A DNA stretch of 11,008 nt from Isohypsibius dastychi (Eukaryota; Tardigrada; Eutardigrada; Parachela; Isohypsibiidae), in contig JAQIWT010001382.1 of assembly GCA_034696485.1 (NCBI GenBank), positions 1-11,008 on the forward strand, written 5' to 3'. This document shows positions 8,271 through 11,008 of the stretch, in pieces (position 1 is the first letter of the stretch; the number at the start of each line of letters is the position of its first letter). Below the pieces are notes generated by a model. The model was not told where the DNA came from, ran no database searches, and was given only the letters and a program-made list of their open reading frames with translations. The translations under genes were made by a program, and so were the position numbers.

Positions 8271-8930
8271 TTAGGAAGCCTTTTTTTGTCGTTCTCGGGA
8301 AGGCCTTATCATCGGTAAAGATGACGACGAGGTCGAGAGCGGCGTCGCTGACGATTGCTTGATGATAGGAGTTGAATTTGGTAGCGTCGTCAGGTTTCAC
8401 AATATCTGATAACGACGTTGTACAGATTTGATGGCGTTCTCGGTTTTCACCATCTCTGCGCCAACACCGCCAGAGGTTCCAAGCAGATGGGCATTCACCA
8501 AATCGACAGATCTTTCGTCGTTAACCCAGTCATTCCCATCCTGGACGTTATCCTGGACGTTATCCTGGTCGTCCATAGGTCGCACCAGTTTTTCAAGATT
8601 CTGGGCTGCAAGATCAACTGCCTCGTCGCTATCTCCTGAAATGATCACGTGAAGCTCGTCAGCTACATCCTTCGGCCTAGCCTGGCGTCCAGCCCCCATG
8701 CCCACTTTGCCTCTAATTGAAATCTTGCATCCCGTCTCCGCCTCCAAGCGCTTTTGTGTATTGCCTCGAGGTCCAATGATGAGTCCGATGAAATTCCTTC
8801 CGGGAAAATCTTTTACAGGCATGTAAATCTTTCTTTGAATCCGATGCCCTGGCACCAACAATGCGGGCTGTTCTAAACCACTACCACCGCCCGCATTACT
8901 ACCACCGTTGCTAGTAGACGCCTCGTCCAT
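8271..8930 (-). CDS. Small KH-domain RNA-binding protein, SF1/BBP-like
   Basis: The ATG at 8930-8928 has A at -3 and G at +4. After a Gly/Ser-rich N-terminus of about 24 residues comes one KH domain of the SF1/branchpoint-binding type: RKIYMPVKDFPGRNFIG near 33-49, the RNA-gripping loop GLIIGPRGNTQKR at 49-61, ETGCKISIRGK near 65-75, and DELHVIISGD near 91-100. The family recognises the intron branch-point sequence early in spliceosome assembly. The following helix (LAAQNLEKLVRPMDD) fits the start of the QUA2 extension. The U2AF-binding N-terminus and zinc knuckles of full SF1 are absent, so this is a shortened relative. The unspliced frame stops at TGA 8397-8399 (177 aa). A 66-nt intron (8358-8423) would bypass it and give 197 aa with a Ser/Thr-rich basic end. 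Which C-terminus is used is undecided. Confidence 0.8.
8358..8423 (-). other. Candidate intron in the KH-domain gene
   Basis: 66 nt on the minus strand, GTACAA donor, CCTGACG branch-like motif, CATCAAG acceptor, phase 0 on both sides. Removing it deletes the in-frame TGA at 8397-8399 and keeps 28 further codons to TAA at 8271-8273. The donor is not ideal, and the length is a multiple of three, so intron retention would give the shorter protein. Confidence 0.4.
8541..8568. repeat. In-gene 12-bp tandem repeat
   Basis: CTGGACGTTATC is repeated twice in tandem, plus CTGG of a third copy. On the coding (minus) strand it adds the acidic DNVQDNVQD segment just after the KH domain. The 12-bp unit preserves the frame, so copy number could vary without breaking the gene. 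Confidence 0.75.
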
Positions 8931-9225
8931 CGTTGGCTACTGTCTCGGGGAACCTTGTAAATCTTGGGTTGTTGCCCCGTTTACTTTCATCAGGCAAGCA
9001 GGTGTGTGCTCGGCTACGCACGCTCGGGTACTTGAATTCGGGGACAACTGGCTTAGGTTTGAAGAGGAAAACTAGAAAGCGGATTTGTGAATAGACCTTG
9101 AGCTCTGTCTTGTCTGCGTCAAATCAAGTGATTTTGAGAGAAACGCGAGTTTATATAATGCTCCCTTTCATAATTACGATCTATAAGGAAACTACAATCG
9201 TTATTATTTAGTAGCTCAATAGTAG
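8931..9225. other. Upstream region of the KH-domain gene
   Basis: No supported gene. A TATA-like TTTATATAA lies at 9150-9158 on the plus strand and could serve a plus-strand transcript beginning nearby; there is no independent support for a promoter. Confidence 0.3.
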
Positions 9226-9615
9226 CATCTGTTTCTCGGTGAAGAACGCGACAAATTTCACACTCTCTCTTCGAGATTTAAATTATTTTTGTTCAGAATT
9301 CAATCATATTCTGAGTTGTGCAAAAATACATCTCGAAGTCTCTTATCCGCAAAGTGGTCAAAAGTTGCACTTGCCGTCTGTCTGGTCCTGTTCGTCAACG
9401 AGCTTTGGGACTTGCGCTCCTCCTTCTCGCTCGTATCCACCGTCAACTCTCGGGTGAGCCTTCTGTATTATTCGGGTTAGTTGCTGCATTTTTTTAAATT
9501 TGGTTTTATTCCGATGTAGGGTTTTTATAGGAGCAGCAGCCGCATAGGTCCTTTGAAGCAGAGTCATCCAGCACTAGATCTCACTCGCCTCTGTCCTGAA
9601 ATGGGCACGGAATAA
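9226..9615 (+). CDS. Weak candidate: two exons of a membrane protein
   Basis: A plus-strand frame is open from 9226 to a GTGAGC at 9454. It contains a hydrophobic run, KVALAVCLVLFVNELW, with a basic segment before it. A 66-nt segment (9454-9519) starts GTGAGC, carries long T-rich tracts and ends CCGATGTAG, so it looks like an intron. Phase-0 splicing continues for 31 codons to TAA at 9613-9615. No ATG is present, so a first exon would be needed upstream. I recognise no family. A minus-strand frame with an ATG at 9567 covers much of the same interval. Confidence 0.25.
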
Positions 9616-10155
9616 GAGATGAGCAACGCGCTTTGACCGAGCGACGTCCCGATGACACAAAAGGCGATGCCGAGCGCCCGCCGTGTCGTCCTGGAGAGAC
9701 TCGTTTTGATGGACGAGCATGTTGCGAATGGCTGCAAGGATATGATCCTTCCTCATACCCATACCCGAAACCAATAAACTAGTAGTGGATCGATTTCGTC
9801 TCGTTCACTGCTCATATGTTGCACGACGTGGCCTCCGTTCGGAAGAGCTAAGGACATTCAACCACCATCACCACGCCTTGCCTACGACACGGTGGCCGCC
9901 AGAACGTCTCGCACCTCCGAGGATGTTGACTGTGCCACCAATGGACGGGTTAAGCATGCAATCCATTAGGCACACAGGTGCATGTTTCGACCAGGGTGCC
10001 AGGTTGATGGTTGAGATGAGACCCTTATTAAATGCCTCTGTGACGATTGGTCTAACGACGGCTTTTCTTACCTAGCGCAGTTTAGTCCCCCAATTGTGAC
10101 TGGCATCCTTGGGCTCCAGGGCGAGGTTTGTCGATGTGATGGAAACGGAAAGCAT
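9574..10155 (-). CDS. Weak candidate: unrecognised gene with in-frame TAG
   Basis: On the minus strand a frame starts at ATG 10155-10153, reads 27 codons to TAG (10074-10072), then stays open in the same frame for 66 codons (for example LISTINLAPWSKHAP and GGTVNILGGARRSGGHRVV). A possible 93-nt intron (9779-9871, GTGATG donor, ACTACTAG acceptor, phase 2) leads to another 67-residue frame, including MRKDHILAAIRNMLVH, ending at TAG 9574-9576. Codons in the middle part favour purine first and pyrimidine last. The TAG lies next to ACTAAAC...CTAG, so the region before it may be an intron end and the true first exon lies elsewhere. The plus strand also has open frames here, so even the strand is uncertain. 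No family is recognised. Confidence 0.3.
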
Positions 10156-10592
10156 TCTAAAAGACCTGAATGCTAACAAGGCGATGGTACGTCAGAAGTG
10201 AGACCAAGGAAAGTTTAATAGGAGAGGAGTGGAGATGTGGGGCTTACTTCATTTTAGGAGCCGAGACCAAAGGAGGGCCCTCGGATGCTGGTTGCAATGA
10301 TGGTTGACTGATGTGAGGTAGCGTTGTACCAGTCAAATATTTGAAAATTTTGTAACATTCGGTACATGAAAGGAGATATGTGCAAAATAAAACAGGGTTC
10401 TGGAGGTGAAAACCTCGGGGCTATCGAAGAACATTTGAGCAATATGTGTACATAGATAGACCTATTGCGAGCTGCTCATTTCAGGATTTGATCATATTTG
10501 TTGTGTTGTATTGAGGTGGGGAATGATGTTCTGCTGAGTTATTCATTCTCGCTAAAGTTGAGCGCTTTTTTCGGCGTTCGAAATTCTTCTCC
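10156..10592. other. Intergenic or intron-rich region, unresolved
   Basis: No firm gene. On the plus strand, an exon-like stretch ends at 10186 before GTACGT, and an intron-like 71-nt segment (10187-10257) ends TTCATTTTAG, followed by 17 codons to TGA. This could be the 3' end of a plus-strand gene, but no coherent upstream exons could be assembled. The interval next to 10593 is the 3' flank of the permease gene. Confidence 0.3.
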
Positions 10593-11008
10593 TTATTGGT
10601 TGTTGGTACCCCTGCATGAAGTTTGATTCGTCGATGAGGATGTTCGCCTGCCTGATCGACATCGAAAGTCGAACGCAACGCAGAGAGAAAGGCACACCAA
10701 AGAGACGAGCCACATGATCCACCAAGAGTCCAGCAGATACAGAATTAGTACCTGAAACATGAGCAGGTACAACATCAAAGGTCCCCCAAATTTCAGATAA
10801 TCAGTGAAAACATATCCGCCAGGGCCGTAAACCACTGTATCAAAGCTACATGTCAGTTCTTTGTGTGGTCAATTCTGAAGTAGTAGCTTACTCAAACTGA
10901 TTTGTTTTGTCAGTGCCGTGCCTTTCATACTCGCATACGTTCTCCTGAACTCACTTTGTTTGGTAACCGAACGGCGTCGCGTAGTCTGACGCTCCAAACA
11001 TTAGTGCG
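10593..11008 (-). CDS. SLC13-like / anion permease, C-terminal part, runs off right edge
   Basis: The model is complement(join(10593..10834,10892..10896,10955..>11008)). Spliced, it reads FGASDYATPFGYQTN, LM, then VYGPGGYVFTDYLKFGGP. This is the conserved C-terminal signature of the SLC13/DASS-related permeases, including the RCK-domain sulfate/anion transporters of algae and bacteria: a re-entrant loop with TPxGYQTN followed by GPGGYxFxDYxxxGxP. These proteins move sulfate, dicarboxylates or similar anions across a membrane, usually coupled to sodium or protons. The last exon continues with a membrane helix pair (LMLYLLMFQVLILYLL, WWIMWLVSLVCLSLCVAF) and a polar tail of about 25 residues ending in TAA at 10593-10595. 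The N-terminal helices and any regulatory domains lie beyond the window. The substrate cannot be told from this fragment. Confidence 0.8.
10892..10896 (-). other. 5-nt micro-exon of the permease gene
   Basis: On the minus strand TTTGA lies between intron 10897-10954 (58 nt; GTGAGT to AAATCAG, with CACTGAC branch match) and intron 10835-10891 (57 nt; GTAAGC to GATACAG, with AACTGAC). Its five bases complete Asn, encode Leu and start Met in the conserved YQTN-LM-VYGPGG motif. Omitting it, or reading through either intron, destroys the frame or meets TGA. Confidence 0.8.

Noticed and set aside
8212-8400. Minus-strand frame just after the KH-gene TGA
   Set aside because: It is out of frame with the KH gene, begins at GTG and competes with the more coherent in-frame continuation to 8271.
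9358-9567. Minus-strand 69-codon frame beginning with a true ATG
   Set aside because: No recognisable product; it covers an intron-like segment and a hydrophobic exon-like segment of the opposite strand. It remains possible but unsupported.
10090-10310. Plus-strand exon pair around intron-like 10187-10257
   Set aside because: The splice signals are good but only about 17-30 codons flank them, and no upstream exons join in frame.
1-11008. Prokaryotic operon, CRISPR array, prophage, transposase, tRNA or rRNA
   Set aside because: I found no repeat-spacer array, no transposase or integrase motifs, no cloverleaf or rRNA sequence, and the genes carry spliceosomal introns.

Overview
The window looks like genomic DNA of a microbial eukaryote. 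Protein-coding frames are broken by short spliceosomal-type introns of about 50-60 nt. These have GTNNGN donors (GTACGT, GTGAGT, GTAAGC), CTAAC or CTGAC branch-point-like motifs 10-25 nt before the acceptor, and AG acceptors. There are no Shine-Dalgarno/operon arrangements, start contexts are Kozak-like (purine at -3, often G at +4), and the protein families are eukaryotic: an SF1/BBP-type KH domain, an importin-alpha-like ARM fold and a TMEM189/Kua desaturase. The lineage cannot be fixed from sequence alone; an alga, stramenopile or other protist is a reasonable guess, but it is only a guess.

Layout, left to right. (1) 1-529, minus: 5' part of an unrecognised protein with an N-terminal hydrophobic anchor; it runs off the left edge. 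(2) 530-1696: intergenic, divergent. (3) 1697-2530, plus: intact lipid desaturase of the TMEM189/PEDS1/Kua/FAD4 family that ends in Ser-Lys-Leu. (4) 2531-3158: convergent intergenic. (5) 3159-4896, minus: two-exon armadillo-repeat protein of 559 aa whose first in-frame ATG gives a dual-acylation N-terminus. (6) 4897-5992: intergenic with a three-copy tandem repeat, a degenerate direct repeat and a perfect 16-bp GC palindrome. (7) 5993-7341, plus: FG-GAP-type beta-propeller protein with a cysteine-rich C-terminus completed by a second exon; its first exon is unresolved. (8) 7456-7942, plus: a frame broken twice at 4-base homopolymers. (9) 8271-8930, minus: small SF1/BBP-like KH protein. (10) 9226-10155: two weak candidate genes on opposite strands. 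(11) 10593-11008, minus: C-terminal part of an SLC13-like/anion permease, with a 5-nt micro-exon.

The genes do not form an obvious pathway or defence system. The strongest unusual observations are the 5-nt micro-exon in the permease, the acylation signal on the ARM-repeat protein, the PTS1-like end on the desaturase, and several in-frame stops or frame breaks that are either very short introns, decay or assembly errors. All gene models come from reading the sequence; none has been checked against transcripts or databases.
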